DNA from: Leifsonia sp. 71-9
Lineage (GTDB): Bacteria > Actinomycetota > Actinomycetes > Actinomycetales > Microbacteriaceae
Assembly: GCF_001898805.1 (NCBI RefSeq)
Contig: NZ_MKVJ01000018.1
Span: 62,001 to 126,000, forward strand
Direction: 5' to 3'
Length of the DNA stretch: 64,000 nucleotides
Shown here piece by piece: positions 15,697 to 24,128 of this stretch. The notes beneath the pieces are model-generated. The model was not told where the DNA came from and did no database searches. It was given only the letters and a program-made list of their open reading frames with translations. Position 1 is the first letter of the stretch. Every line of letters begins with the position of its first letter. The position numbers and the translations under genes were made by a program.

Positions 15697-16725
15697 ATGA
15701 AGATCGGCATCCTCACCAGCGGCGGCGACTGCCCCGGACTCAACGCGGTCATCCGCGGCGCGGTCCTGAAGGGCGACCGCGTGCACGGCTCGGAGTTCGC
15801 CGGTTTCCGCTACGGCTGGCGCGGCGTCGTCGACGGCGACATCATGCCGCTCGACCGCCACAGCGTCCGCGGCCTCTCCCGCCAGGGCGGCACCATCCTC
15901 GGCTCCAGCCGCACCAACCCGTTCGAGGGCGAGAACGGCGGGCCGGAGAACATCCAGCGGATGATGGACGAGAACGGCATCGACGCGATCATCGCGATCG
16001 GCGGCGAGGGTACGCTCACGGCGGCCCGCCGTCTCACCGACGCCGGCCTGAAGATCGTCGGCGTGCCGAAGACCATCGACAACGACCTCGCGGCCACCGA
16101 CTACTCGTTCGGCTTCGACACCGCGGTGGAGATCGCCACCGAGGCGATCGACCGCCTGCGCACCACGGCCGAGTCGCACCAGCGCTGCATGGTCGTGGAG
16201 GTCATGGGCCGCCACGTCGGCTGGATCGCGCTGCACTCCGGCATGGCGGGCGGTGCGCACGCCATCCTCATCCCCGAGCGGCCGCAGTCGATCGAGCAGG
16301 TCGTCGAGTGGGTCGAGTCGGTCCGAGACCGCGGCCGTGCCCCCGTCCTCGTCGTCTCCGAGGGCTTCCACCTCGACACGATGGAGGAGGCGCACTCCCA
16401 CAAGGGCCTCGACGCCTTCAACCGCCCGCGTCTGGGCGGCATCGGCGAGATGCTCGCCCCCATGATCGAGGAGCGCACCGGCATCGAGTCGCGCGCGACC
16501 GTTCTGGGCCACATGCAGCGCGGCGGCGTTCCGAGCGCCTACGACCGCGTGCTCGCGACGCGCCTCGGCATGGCCGCGGTCGACGCCGTCTACGAGGGCC
16601 GATGGGGCTCCATGGTGTCGCTGCGCGGCACGGACGTCGTCAACGTCTCCATCGCGGACGCGACCGGCGGCCTGAAGACCGTTCCGGACGCGCGCTACGA
16701 AGAGGCCGCGCTGCTCTTCGGCTGA
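15697..16725 (+). CDS. pfkA: 6-phosphofructokinase
   Basis: A 342-aa group A phosphofructokinase of glycolysis: GILTSGGDCPGLNAVIRG at the N-terminus, catalytic PKTIDND, and MGRHVGWIA. At the two residues used to tell donors apart it has glycine in GGEGT (G105) and lysine in PKTIDND (K125). The glycine favours ATP over pyrophosphate, and this G/K mix is the actinobacterial ATP-PFK type. ATG 15697 follows GGAG. No glycolytic neighbours. Confidence 0.95.
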   Translation: MKIGILTSGGDCPGLNAVIRGAVLKGDRVHGSEFAGFRYGWRGVVDGDIMPLDRHSVRGLSRQGGTILGSSRTNPFEGENGGPENIQRMMDENGIDAIIAIGGEGTLTAARRLTDAGLKIVGVPKTIDNDLAATDYSFGFDTAVEIATEAIDRLRTTAESHQRCMVVEVMGRHVGWIALHSGMAGGAHAILIPERPQSIEQVVEWVESVRDRGRAPVLVVSEGFHLDTMEEAHSHKGLDAFNRPRLGGIGEMLAPMIEERTGIESRATVLGHMQRGGVPSAYDRVLATRLGMAAVDAVYEGRWGSMVSLRGTDVVNVSIADATGGLKTVPDARYEEAALLFG

Positions 16726-16807
16726 GTCGCGGCTCCCGGGCACCACGTACTTCTGACGCACGGGCAGCAGGTCTAGGCTCCCTCCTACGAGAGTGAAGGG
16801 ATGCCCT

Positions 16808-17731
16808 ATGCCCAGATTCGTCCAGTTCGAGGAGTTCGGCTCGCGCGATTTCCTGCAGTTGGTGGAACGGGAGCGACCGTGGCCCGGGCCGGGTCAGCTG
16901 CTCGTGCGGGTGATGGCGGCGGGGCTCAACCCCATGGACTACAAGGCCTACCGCGACGAGCGATCGGCCGGACGGATGGGCGTCACGCTGCCGAGCGGCA
17001 TCGGCCAGGACTTCGCCGGGTACGTCGAGGAGGTCGGCGAGGGCGTGACCCGGTTCGCGGCCGGCGACGCCGTGTTCGGCACGGCCCCATTCGCCACGGT
17101 CGCCGACTTCGTCGTCGTCGCGGAGGAGGGCCAGGTCGTCGCCAAGCCCGAGCCGCTGACCTTCGAGGTCGCCGGCGCCCTCGGTGTCGTCGGGCGCACC
17201 GCCATGGCGACCGCGCGCTCCCTCGGGCTCAGCGAGCACGACACGGTCCTCGTGAGCGCCGCGGCGGGCGGTGTCGGGGTGCTCGCCGCCCAGCTCGCCG
17301 TGCGCGCCGGGGCGACCGTCGTCGGGACGGCGGGGGAGGAGAACCACGAGTTCCTCGAGACGCTCGGCGTCATCCCCGTCACCTACGGCGACGGGCTGGC
17401 CGAGCGGGTGCGCGAGCTGCTGGACGGCGACCGCGTCACCGCCGCGCTGGACAACCACGGCGCCGGGACCATCGAGGCGGCTCTGGAGCTCGGCGTCCCG
17501 ATCGAGCGCGTCAACACGATCGCCGTCTACGGTCCCGACGCCCACGGCGCACAGAACGTGGGCGGCGCCTCCGCCGGCAACGCGGAGCTGGCCGAGCTGG
17601 CCGCCCTGCTGGCCGAGAACGAGCTCGTCCTGCCGATCGACTCCATCTACCCGATCGAGCGCACGGTCGAAGCCTACGGGCGCCTGGAGGCCGGGCACCT
17701 GCGCGGCAAGATCGTCGTCGTGACGGACTGA
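16808..17731 (+). CDS. NADP-dependent oxidoreductase, quinone-reductase/alcohol-dehydrogenase fold
   Basis: Medium-chain dehydrogenase/reductase of about 307 aa lacking zinc ligands, hence of the zeta-crystallin type. It has AAGLNPMDYK, GQDFAGYVEEVGEGVTRF and the nucleotide-binding SAAAGGVGVLAAQLA. I prefer ATG 16808 (GAAGGG 8 bp upstream) over the in-frame GTG at 16793, giving MPRFVQFEEFG. Probable NADPH:quinone or enone reductase; substrate unknown. Followed closely by a small conserved gene. Confidence 0.9.
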   Translation: MPRFVQFEEFGSRDFLQLVERERPWPGPGQLLVRVMAAGLNPMDYKAYRDERSAGRMGVTLPSGIGQDFAGYVEEVGEGVTRFAAGDAVFGTAPFATVADFVVVAEEGQVVAKPEPLTFEVAGALGVVGRTAMATARSLGLSEHDTVLVSAAAGGVGVLAAQLAVRAGATVVGTAGEENHEFLETLGVIPVTYGDGLAERVRELLDGDRVTAALDNHGAGTIEAALELGVPIERVNTIAVYGPDAHGAQNVGGASAGNAELAELAALLAENELVLPIDSIYPIERTVEAYGRLEAGHLRGKIVVVTD

Positions 17732-17740
17732 GGCACGGGG

Positions 17741-18148
17741 ATGATCGACGACGACACCGCCCGGCTGCTGCGGCAGTCGGGGCTGCGCTGGCAGCCGCAG
17801 TCCGGCGATACCTTCGCCATCGACCGGCCCGGGATGGCGGGCGAGCGCTTCACCGTCAGCGAGATGACGATCGAGCCGCACCACTTCGAGAGCGGCACCA
17901 TCCTCGGCTTCAACGGCACGACGGAATGGGCGCTCGACTCGCTAGCCGTGGAGGACGCCCTCTGGATCCCGCGCGAGGACCAGCTACGCGAACTGCTGGG
18001 CGGCTCGTTCCGGCACCTGGCACGCACGGCGGACGGCTATCGCGTGACGACGGTGCTGGGCGGGGTCGAGCGGATGTTCGAGCACGACGACCCGGCGACC
18101 GCGTACGCGCAGGCGCTGCTCGCCCTCATCGGGGCGTCGGTGGACTGA
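17741..18148 (+). CDS. conserved hypothetical protein
   Basis: A 135-aa protein I cannot assign to a family. It has no membrane segment, is rich in W/F/D, and contains FAIDRPGMAGERF and FNGTTEWALDS. It begins 10 bp after the oxidoreductase stop and is probably co-transcribed. The coding pattern (GC-rich third positions, normal codons) supports a real gene. Confidence 0.75.
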   Translation: MIDDDTARLLRQSGLRWQPQSGDTFAIDRPGMAGERFTVSEMTIEPHHFESGTILGFNGTTEWALDSLAVEDALWIPREDQLRELLGGSFRHLARTADGYRVTTVLGGVERMFEHDDPATAYAQALLALIGASVD

Positions 18149-18163
18149 CGGAGGCGGCGCGCC

Positions 18164-18562
18164 TCAGCCGTCGGAGCGGCGGGCGGCGCGCTCGGCGTCG
18201 CGGGCCTTGACCCGCGCGTTCTCGGCGCGCACCGCGGCCAGGGTCGCACGCTCGGTCACCAGCCACTCCGGCGGGTCGGCCAGCAGCGCCTTGATCTCGG
18301 CGGTCGTGAGCGCCTCGTCGACCCCGCCGCGGGCGAGACCGGAGTTGGAGACGCCGAGCTTGCGGGCCACCTCGTCGCGCGGGTGCGGCCCCTCGGCGCG
18401 CAGGGTCTGCAGCCAGGCCGGCGGCTCGGCGTTCAGCGCGTCGAACTCGGTGCGGCTGATGTCCCGGTCGCGGAACTCCGCAGGGGCGGCGGGCAGGTAG
18501 ATGCCGAGCTTCTTGGCGGCGGTGGCCGCCTTCATGGTCTGGGGTCGCTTCTCGGCACTCAT
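18164..18562 (-). CDS. DUF5997-type protein with internal sequence repeat
   Basis: A 132-aa protein resembling DUF5997. It contains two copies of a motif, TEFDALNAEPPAWLQTLRAE and AEIKALLADPPEWLVTERAT, separated by a helix-turn-helix-like stretch (RDEVARKLGVSNSGLARGG), then a basic C-terminus. TAACCT (18570-18575, minus strand) is 7 bp before the ATG, so the mRNA is probably leaderless. It is divergent from an orphan LysR sensor domain with only 33 bp between, suggesting the two work together. The DNA-binding role is inferred. Confidence 0.8.
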   Translation of the reverse strand: MSAEKRPQTMKAATAAKKLGIYLPAAPAEFRDRDISRTEFDALNAEPPAWLQTLRAEGPHPRDEVARKLGVSNSGLARGGVDEALTTAEIKALLADPPEWLVTERATLAAVRAENARVKARDAERAARRSDG

Positions 18563-18595
18563 GGGTTCCAGGTTACCGTTCGGTACGCTCGGGGG

Positions 18596-19297
18596 ATGAC
18601 CTCCCGATTCGCCCTGTCCTTCCCTCGGGGCGTGTCCGTCGGCAAGTGGACGCGCGAGTTCGAGCGGCGGCACCCGCACGTCGAGCTCGTCGTGGCCCCG
18701 AGCGCCGATCCGGTGGCTGCGCTCGCCGCCGGCGAGGTCGACATGGTATTCGCCCGCGACGCCGAGCCGGACGACGCACGGCACCTCATCCCGCTCTACG
18801 CGGAGGACGTCGTGCTCGTCATGCACCACGAGCACCTGCTCACCCTCGAGAAGAAGCTGCACCTCGCCGATCTGGCGGACGAGCCGCGGGTCGAGGGCGA
18901 GCCGTCGGAGGCGCTGATGCGCCGCATCGCCGAGGGCGAGGGCATCGCGCTGTGGCCCGCCTCCGTCGCCAAATCGCTGCGCCGCAAGGACGTCGTCGCG
19001 GTGCGGCTGGAGGACGGGGAGCAGAGCAGCATCGGTCTGACCTGGCCGCGGGAGGGGCAGCATCCCCTCGTCGACGAGTTCATCGGCATCGTGCGCGGAC
19101 GCACGGCGCACAGCTCGCGCAACCCGGAGGTCGCGGCGGAGCAGGCGGCCACCGGAAAGCAGGCGGGGGCCAAGCCGGCGAAGGCCAAAGCCGCGCGGGG
19201 GAAGGGCGGATCCGGCACGAGCGCCACGGGCAAGCCCCGCCCTCGGACCACCGGAAAGCCCGCGTCGCGGGCCGCTCGGGGCCGCAAGCGCCGCTGA
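18596..19297 (+). CDS. LysR-type substrate-binding domain protein without DNA-binding domain
   Basis: A 233-aa protein corresponding to the effector domain of LysR regulators (type 2 periplasmic-binding fold), e.g. VDMVFARDAEPD and ALWPASVAKSL, but starting directly with FALSFPRGVSVGKW, so the N-terminal HTH is absent. Residues from ~190 form a Lys/Ala/Arg-rich tail ending RAARGRKRR, able to contact nucleic acid. TACGCT (18584-18589) is 6 bp before ATG. No signal peptide, so it is cytosolic. Possibly the sensor partner of the divergent DUF5997 protein. Confidence 0.85.
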   Translation: MTSRFALSFPRGVSVGKWTREFERRHPHVELVVAPSADPVAALAAGEVDMVFARDAEPDDARHLIPLYAEDVVLVMHHEHLLTLEKKLHLADLADEPRVEGEPSEALMRRIAEGEGIALWPASVAKSLRRKDVVAVRLEDGEQSSIGLTWPREGQHPLVDEFIGIVRGRTAHSSRNPEVAAEQAATGKQAGAKPAKAKAARGKGGSGTSATGKPRPRTTGKPASRAARGRKRR

Positions 19298-19313
19298 GGG
19301 GCAGAATGGCGGC

Positions 19314-20594
19314 ATGGCAGCCAGTGCGGGCCGCGACGCCCAGTCCGAGATCTACCGTGCGGGAGTGAGCGGGAGCCGACCGCGCATCCCGGTCGGTCCC
19401 GCCGCTCTGGAGCGGGCGGCACAGCGGCGGATGTCGCGGGCCGCGTTCGCCTACGTGGCCGGCTCGGCAGGCGCCGAGCGCACCGCGCAGGCGAACCTCG
19501 ACGCCTTCCGGGCGCGCCGGATCGTGCCGCGCGTGCTGCGGGACGTCGCCGAGCGCGATCTGAGCGTCGAACTCTTCGGCGTGCGCCGGCCGACTCCGCT
19601 GCTGCTCGCCCCGATCGGGGTGCTGGAGCTCGCGCGTCGCGACGGCGACGCCCTCGCCGCGCGGGCGGCCGCCTCCCTCGGCATCCCGGCGGTGCTCTCC
19701 AACCAGGCGTCGGCGCCGATGGAGGAGGTCGCGGCCGCCATGGATGGGGTGCGGCCGGGGGCGAGCCGCTGGTTCCAGCTCTACTGGAGCTCGTCGCGCG
19801 ACCTGGTCGCGAGCCTCGTCGAGCGGGCGGAGCGCAGCGGGTGCGAGGCGATCGTCGTCACCCTCGACACCCACGTCCTCGGCTGGCGGCCGCGCGACCT
19901 CGACCTCGGGTATCTGCCGTTCAGCCGCGGGCTCGGGATCGCGCAGTACACCGGCGACCCCGTGTTCCGGCGTCTCGTGGCGGAGCGGGTCGCCGCGGGC
20001 GGGGAGCGGGAGCGCACCCGGGTGACCCCCGCAGCCGTCGCCGCCTTCGCGAGCATCCTGCGTCACCATCCCGGCGGACTGCGGGCCAATCTGCGGTCGC
20101 CGGAGCCCCTGGCGGCGGTCGAGACGTTCCTGGACGTCTTCGCCGACCCGTCGCTCACCTGGGACGATCTGGCGTTCCTGCGCGAGCGCACCCGGCTGCC
20201 GATCGTGCTGAAAGGCGTGCTGCACCCGGACGACGCCCGCCGGGCCGTGGATGCCGGAGTCGACGCGGTGCAGGTCTCGAACCACGGCGGCCGCCAGATC
20301 GACGGCGAGGTCGCGGCCCTGGACGCGCTGCCGGGAGTGGTGGAGGCCGTCGGCGGCAGCCACCCCGTCCTGTTCGACAGCGGCGTGCGGGGCGGGGCCG
20401 ACGCCGTGATCGCCCTGGCCCTCGGGGCACGCGCGGTCGCGATCGGGCGCCCGTACGTCTATGCGCTCGCGCTCGCGGGGGAGGCGGGCGTGCGCGAGCT
20501 GCTCCGGAACGTGATCGCCGAGCTCGACATCACCCTCGGACTTGCGGGGGTTCGCTCGTTGGGGGAGTTGGGCGAGGACGTGCTGGAGGGGTGA
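19314..20594 (+). CDS. FMN-dependent alpha-hydroxy-acid oxidizing enzyme (lactate 2-monooxygenase type)
   Basis: A 426-aa member of the L-lactate oxidase/glycolate oxidase family: LLAPIGVLEL, RWFQLYWSSSRDL, VVTLDTHVLGWRPRDLDLGY, catalytic H324 in VSNHGGRQ, and the FMN-phosphate region DSGVRGGADAVIALALGA. The long insert after GYLPF is typical of lactate 2-monooxygenases, which convert L-lactate to acetate and CO2. It lies 16 bp downstream of the LysR-sensor gene and may be its target. Confidence 0.9.
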   Translation: MAASAGRDAQSEIYRAGVSGSRPRIPVGPAALERAAQRRMSRAAFAYVAGSAGAERTAQANLDAFRARRIVPRVLRDVAERDLSVELFGVRRPTPLLLAPIGVLELARRDGDALAARAAASLGIPAVLSNQASAPMEEVAAAMDGVRPGASRWFQLYWSSSRDLVASLVERAERSGCEAIVVTLDTHVLGWRPRDLDLGYLPFSRGLGIAQYTGDPVFRRLVAERVAAGGERERTRVTPAAVAAFASILRHHPGGLRANLRSPEPLAAVETFLDVFADPSLTWDDLAFLRERTRLPIVLKGVLHPDDARRAVDAGVDAVQVSNHGGRQIDGEVAALDALPGVVEAVGGSHPVLFDSGVRGGADAVIALALGARAVAIGRPYVYALALAGEAGVRELLRNVIAELDITLGLAGVRSLGELGEDVLEG

Positions 20595-20655
20595 TGGTCG
20601 ACGCCCGAAGGCCCGACCGCTCGGGTGAACGGCCGGGCCCGGTGGCGAGACTCGA

Positions 20656-21123
20656 TCATCCTCGCGTGGCTCCGGAACCGGAGATTGTGCCGTTCGAGTA
20701 GACCGTCGCCGTCATTCCCCAGCTCGTCGTCACATATCCCGGTTGACCGACGTTCCACGTGCAGTTCATCGACAGGCTGCCGGTGCCGCCCCATTCGCTT
20801 TTGGCGACGTTGGAGATCGACCATGGCCAGACCACGTAGTTGGTGAAGCAGGTGTGGGAACCCCGATATCCGGCATAGCTCTCACTGACCCAGACGCGGG
20901 AGCCGTTGTAGTAGAACGTGCCGTTTTGTGTCTGCGTGTAGGCCGCCCCCGTGACGAATTGGCTCCAGTGATTCGACGAGACTCCGGCGTAAGCTGCCGC
21001 GGCCGTCAGCTCGGCTTTCGCGCTCGGACTCAGCCCGGAGTCCCGTGCGATGTCCTCTGCGGTCACAGCAACCGGTTCGCCGAGCGAGAGGACGGTCGAG
21101 ATGCCGTCCGTACTCTCATACAC
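20656..21123 (-). CDS. hypothetical exported-type protein with probable frameshift at its start
   Basis: The 155-codon body is rich in Ser/Thr/Tyr/Trp/Gly with two cysteines (SHTCFTNY, SMNCTWN), as in secreted domains, and is less GC-biased than its surroundings. The GTG at 21123 is the first usual start in frame, but coding character continues upstream (KFPLSVGSALPVSASNL, like a signal-peptide core). A well-placed AAAGGAG (21207-21213) and ATG (21197-21199) lie just before it in another frame, which stops after 28 codons. The simplest reading is a one-base deletion after the ATG, or a sequencing error. No family recognised. Confidence 0.55.
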   Translation of the reverse strand: MYESTDGISTVLSLGEPVAVTAEDIARDSGLSPSAKAELTAAAAYAGVSSNHWSQFVTGAAYTQTQNGTFYYNGSRVWVSESYAGYRGSHTCFTNYVVWPWSISNVAKSEWGGTGSLSMNCTWNVGQPGYVTTSWGMTATVYSNGTISGSGATRG

Positions 21124-21336
21124 TCGTGATTCGCCGGGGGCGATGAGGTTGGATGCCGATACCGGTAGCGCTGATCCGACGGAAAGTGGGAACTTGCATG
21201 ACTGATCTCCTTTGATTGTCAGGCGGGTACTCGACAGCTTGTCGGTACACCTCGATCGTCACATTTGAAGTATCATGCGTGCAACGCGGAGTATTTGCTG
21301 CTAGTGTGCAGACTATATCTCATCGAAGGAGCGGAG

Positions 21337-21558
21337 ATGGAAATCCTGGGCCTGATCCTCGCCGCTCTCGCCAGCGCGCTCTATCTCGCCGCTCTCGCGT
21401 ACGCAGTGATGCGGATCATCCGGACGGACCAGCTCACCTGGCGCGAGCGGTTCGTCTGGATCCTTGGCGTCATCGCATTCCCTCTCGTTGGACCGATCGT
21501 CTGGTTTCTGCTGGGCCCGCATCCGCTGGGTCTACGTGCGCCGCAGATCAAGCGCTGA
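21337..21558 (+). CDS. small PLDc_N-type membrane protein
   Basis: A 73-aa protein with two hydrophobic helices (LGLILAALASALYLAALAYAV; ILGVIAFPLVGPIVWFLLG) around RTDQLTWRERFVW, the pattern of the phospholipase-D N-terminal (PLDc_N) small membrane proteins. GAAGGAGCGG lies directly upstream of the ATG. Role unknown; relatives are linked to the envelope. Divergent from the damaged secreted-protein gene. Confidence 0.8.
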   Translation: MEILGLILAALASALYLAALAYAVMRIIRTDQLTWRERFVWILGVIAFPLVGPIVWFLLGPHPLGLRAPQIKR

Positions 21559-21645
21559 GATCCGGCTGACGGCGGCCTCCCGGGACGGTTACGCGCGCTC
21601 GCCGCACCGCGAACGTCCCGCGACGCGGCAGCCGCGGCGGCAGGT

Positions 21646-22053
21646 TCAGGAGGTGGCGGGAGGCTCGCCGGCCCGGCGCGCGGCCTGGGCCAGCACTTGC
21701 GGCCCGGTGACGAGCGCGCGCTTCCAGGGTGCGACGCCGTCGATCTCCACCTGGAGAGAGAAGCTCAGGATGGTCCGGATGAGCACGATGATGCCGAGCA
21801 CGACGGCGTCGGTCAGCGTCGGACTGGAGGTCACCGTCTTGACCAGGTCGGCCGCGACGAGGATCTCGAGCCCCAGCAGGATCACGCCGCCGAACGTCTC
21901 CCGCAGGGTGCGGAACGCGACGGTCCCGCTGCGGTGGTGGCGCCAGGCGACGAGGGAGATCACGACCGCGACGATGAAGCCGAGCGCCATCGCCAGCACG
22001 CCGGCGAACTCGAAGGCGACGCCGATGGCCTCGAAGAACGCGTGTCCGCTCAT
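21646..22053 (-). CDS. DUF1622 family membrane protein
   Basis: A 135-aa protein with three membrane helices (EFAGVLAMALGFIVAVVISLV, FGGVILLGLEILVAADLVKTV, VVLGIIVLIRTILSFSLQVEI), closely matching the DUF1622 pattern, in which the charged LEILVAADLVKTV and IRTILSFSLQ are diagnostic. Function unknown. It follows the APC permease on the same strand with a 29-bp gap, so it may be in the same transcript. Confidence 0.87.
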   Translation of the reverse strand: MSGHAFFEAIGVAFEFAGVLAMALGFIVAVVISLVAWRHHRSGTVAFRTLRETFGGVILLGLEILVAADLVKTVTSSPTLTDAVVLGIIVLIRTILSFSLQVEIDGVAPWKRALVTGPQVLAQAARRAGEPPATS

Positions 22054-22082
22054 GCGGTCATGGTGCCACAGGGCGGCACGGA

Positions 22083-24086
22083 TCAGGAGACGTGGACGGC
22101 CGGTCGCCGTTTCACGTCCTTCTCGGCCTCCCGCAGCACCTCGCGCGTGACCGGGGCGACCTCGCCGACGCCGGTGATGAGGAAGCGGAACATGTTCGAG
22201 ATCGGGTTGCCCTCGGTCCACTCGAAGTAGATCGTCGGGACGACGCCGGTGATGTCGCGGATCTCGAGCAGGACGGCAGCGATGGTGTTCGGGACGTTGC
22301 CGCTCTTGACCTGCAAGACTCGGTAGCCGTGCTTCACCACGCCGTGGACGACCAGGTCCTCCTCGAAGTCCGACGAGTCGGAGCGCAGCACCTCGAGGAA
22401 GATCGTGCGGGCGCGCTGCGGGATGTGGCTGTACTTGCGCTCGTCCTTGTTCTTCTGCGCGTACTCCTTCGTCGTGTCGACATCGGGCTCGTGCGAGATG
22501 ATGCGGATCTCGCCCTCCTCCGCGTCCTCCAGGACGAAGTCGAGAGCGGTGATGTCGAGCGTCACCGAGGTGGCGCGCAGCTCGAACGAGCGCCCGATGC
22601 GCGAAACGATCGAGACGACGAGGATGCCGAGGATGAACAGCGTCGCGATGCGGAGGCCGTCGGGTCGCTCGATCACGTTGACGATCGTCGTGTAGACGAA
22701 GATCGCGGTGATGATGCCGAAGAGCACGAACCGCCGCGGCTGCTTCTTGCGCCGGGCCGAGAGCGCCACCGCCAGGGAGGCGGACGTGATGAGCACCAGC
22801 ACGCCGGTCGCGTACGCGCCGCCCTGCGCGTCCACGTTCGCCTGGAAGACGAGGGTGATCAGGAACGCGATCGCGGTGAAGACGAGCACCAGGGGCCGCA
22901 CCGCGCGCGCCCACTGCGGCGCCATCCCGTACCGCGGCAGGTAGCGCGGCACCAGGTTGAGAAGGCCCGCCATCGCGGACGCCCCGGCGAACCAGAGGAT
23001 GAGGATGGTGCTGATGTCGTACACGGTGCCGAACACGTTGCCGAGGTACTCGTGCGCGAGATAGGCGAGGGCGCGGCCGTTCGCCGAGCCGCCGGCCTGG
23101 AACTCCTTCTGCGGGATCAGCAGCGTCGTGGTGAAGCTCGACGTGATGAGGAAGACGCTCATGATGATCGCGGCGGTCGTCAGCAGGCGGTGGGCGCCGC
23201 GGATGCGCCCGGCCGGGTACGCGGGGTCGTCGTCCGGCTTGCCCTTGATCTGCGGCATGACGGCGACGCCGGTCTCGAAGCCGGAGAGGCCCAGGGCGAG
23301 CTTCGGGAAGACGAGCAGGGCGACCCCGACGATCATCAGCGGGTTGCCGTTCTGCCGGAACAGCATCCCCCACCAGTCGGAGATCGCGGTGGGGTGGTGG
23401 AACACCTCGACGATCGAGGTGCCGACCACGATGACGTTCAGCGCGAGGTAGATCGCCACGAGCACGACGGCGATGCCGATGGCCTCCCGGAACCCGCGGA
23501 GGAAGACCGCGCCGAGCAGGGCCAGCAGCACGAGCGTGATGATGACGTTCTGCCCGTGGAACCAGTCGGGCGCGAACGGGTTCTCGATCGCGTGCGCGGT
23601 CGCGTCCGCCGCCGACAGCGTGATCGTGATCATGAAGTCGGTGGCCGCGAAGCCGAGGAGCACGAGCACGAACAGCTTGCCCGCCCACCAGGGCAGCAGG
23701 CGCTCCAGCATCGCGATCGACCCGGACCCGCGGAAGCTCTCGCGGGCGACGCGGCGGTAGACGGGGAGCGCGCCCAGCAGCGTCAGCGCCACCAGGACGA
23801 GCGTCGCGAACGGCGAGATCAGCCCGGCCGCGAGCGCCGCGATCGCCGGCTGGTAGCCGAGGGTCGAGAAGTAGTCGACACCGGTGAGGCACATGACCTG
23901 CCACCACGTGTGCGTGCGCTCGGGATTGCGGCCGTGCGGCCCCTGCTGCGTCCCTCGCTCGTCGACGAGCCCCGAGAGCAGCCAGTGCCGGAAGCGGCCC
24001 GACTTCGATCCCGCGGCCCTGCCAGGGTGCGTCTGGCCGGGGACAGGGACGGGCGCGGGTGCGCCGTCCGCCGGTGTGGTCGACAT
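22083..24086 (-). CDS. APC-superfamily amino acid permease with long soluble C-terminal domain
   Basis: A 667-aa membrane protein. About twelve helices occupy residues ~60-490 ([28 protein letters not shown] resembles the first transport helices of APC carriers; [12 protein letters not shown] lies mid-protein). A cytosolic domain of ~170 residues ([25 protein letters not shown] onward) follows. Such long permeases are widespread in actinobacteria; the substrate is not known. The start has AGGAGCG upstream. The zinc-ribbon SDR gene ends 42 bp before it on the same strand, so co-transcription is likely. Confidence 0.88.
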   Translation of the reverse strand: MSTTPADGAPAPVPVPGQTHPGRAAGSKSGRFRHWLLSGLVDERGTQQGPHGRNPERTHTWWQVMCLTGVDYFSTLGYQPAIAALAAGLISPFATLVLVALTLLGALPVYRRVARESFRGSGSIAMLERLLPWWAGKLFVLVLLGFAATDFMITITLSAADATAHAIENPFAPDWFHGQNVIITLVLLALLGAVFLRGFREAIGIAVVLVAIYLALNVIVVGTSIVEVFHHPTAISDWWGMLFRQNGNPLMIVGVALLVFPKLALGLSGFETGVAVMPQIKGKPDDDPAYPAGRIRGAHRLLTTAAIIMSVFLITSSFTTTLLIPQKEFQAGGSANGRALAYLAHEYLGNVFGTVYDISTILILWFAGASAMAGLLNLVPRYLPRYGMAPQWARAVRPLVLVFTAIAFLITLVFQANVDAQGGAYATGVLVLITSASLAVALSARRKKQPRRFVLFGIITAIFVYTTIVNVIERPDGLRIATLFILGILVVSIVSRIGRSFELRATSVTLDITALDFVLEDAEEGEIRIISHEPDVDTTKEYAQKNKDERKYSHIPQRARTIFLEVLRSDSSDFEEDLVVHGVVKHGYRVLQVKSGNVPNTIAAVLLEIRDITGVVPTIYFEWTEGNPISNMFRFLITGVGEVAPVTREVLREAEKDVKRRPAVHVS

Positions 24087-24128
24087 CGTCGCTCCTCGTG
24101 CTGGGCCTACGCCCTCACACTAGTTCGC

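Noticed and set aside
21295-21336. Promoter TTGCTG / TATATC for the PLDc_N-type gene
   Set aside because: The spacing of 13-15 bp is too short for a normal sigma-70-type promoter, so not reported as a feature.
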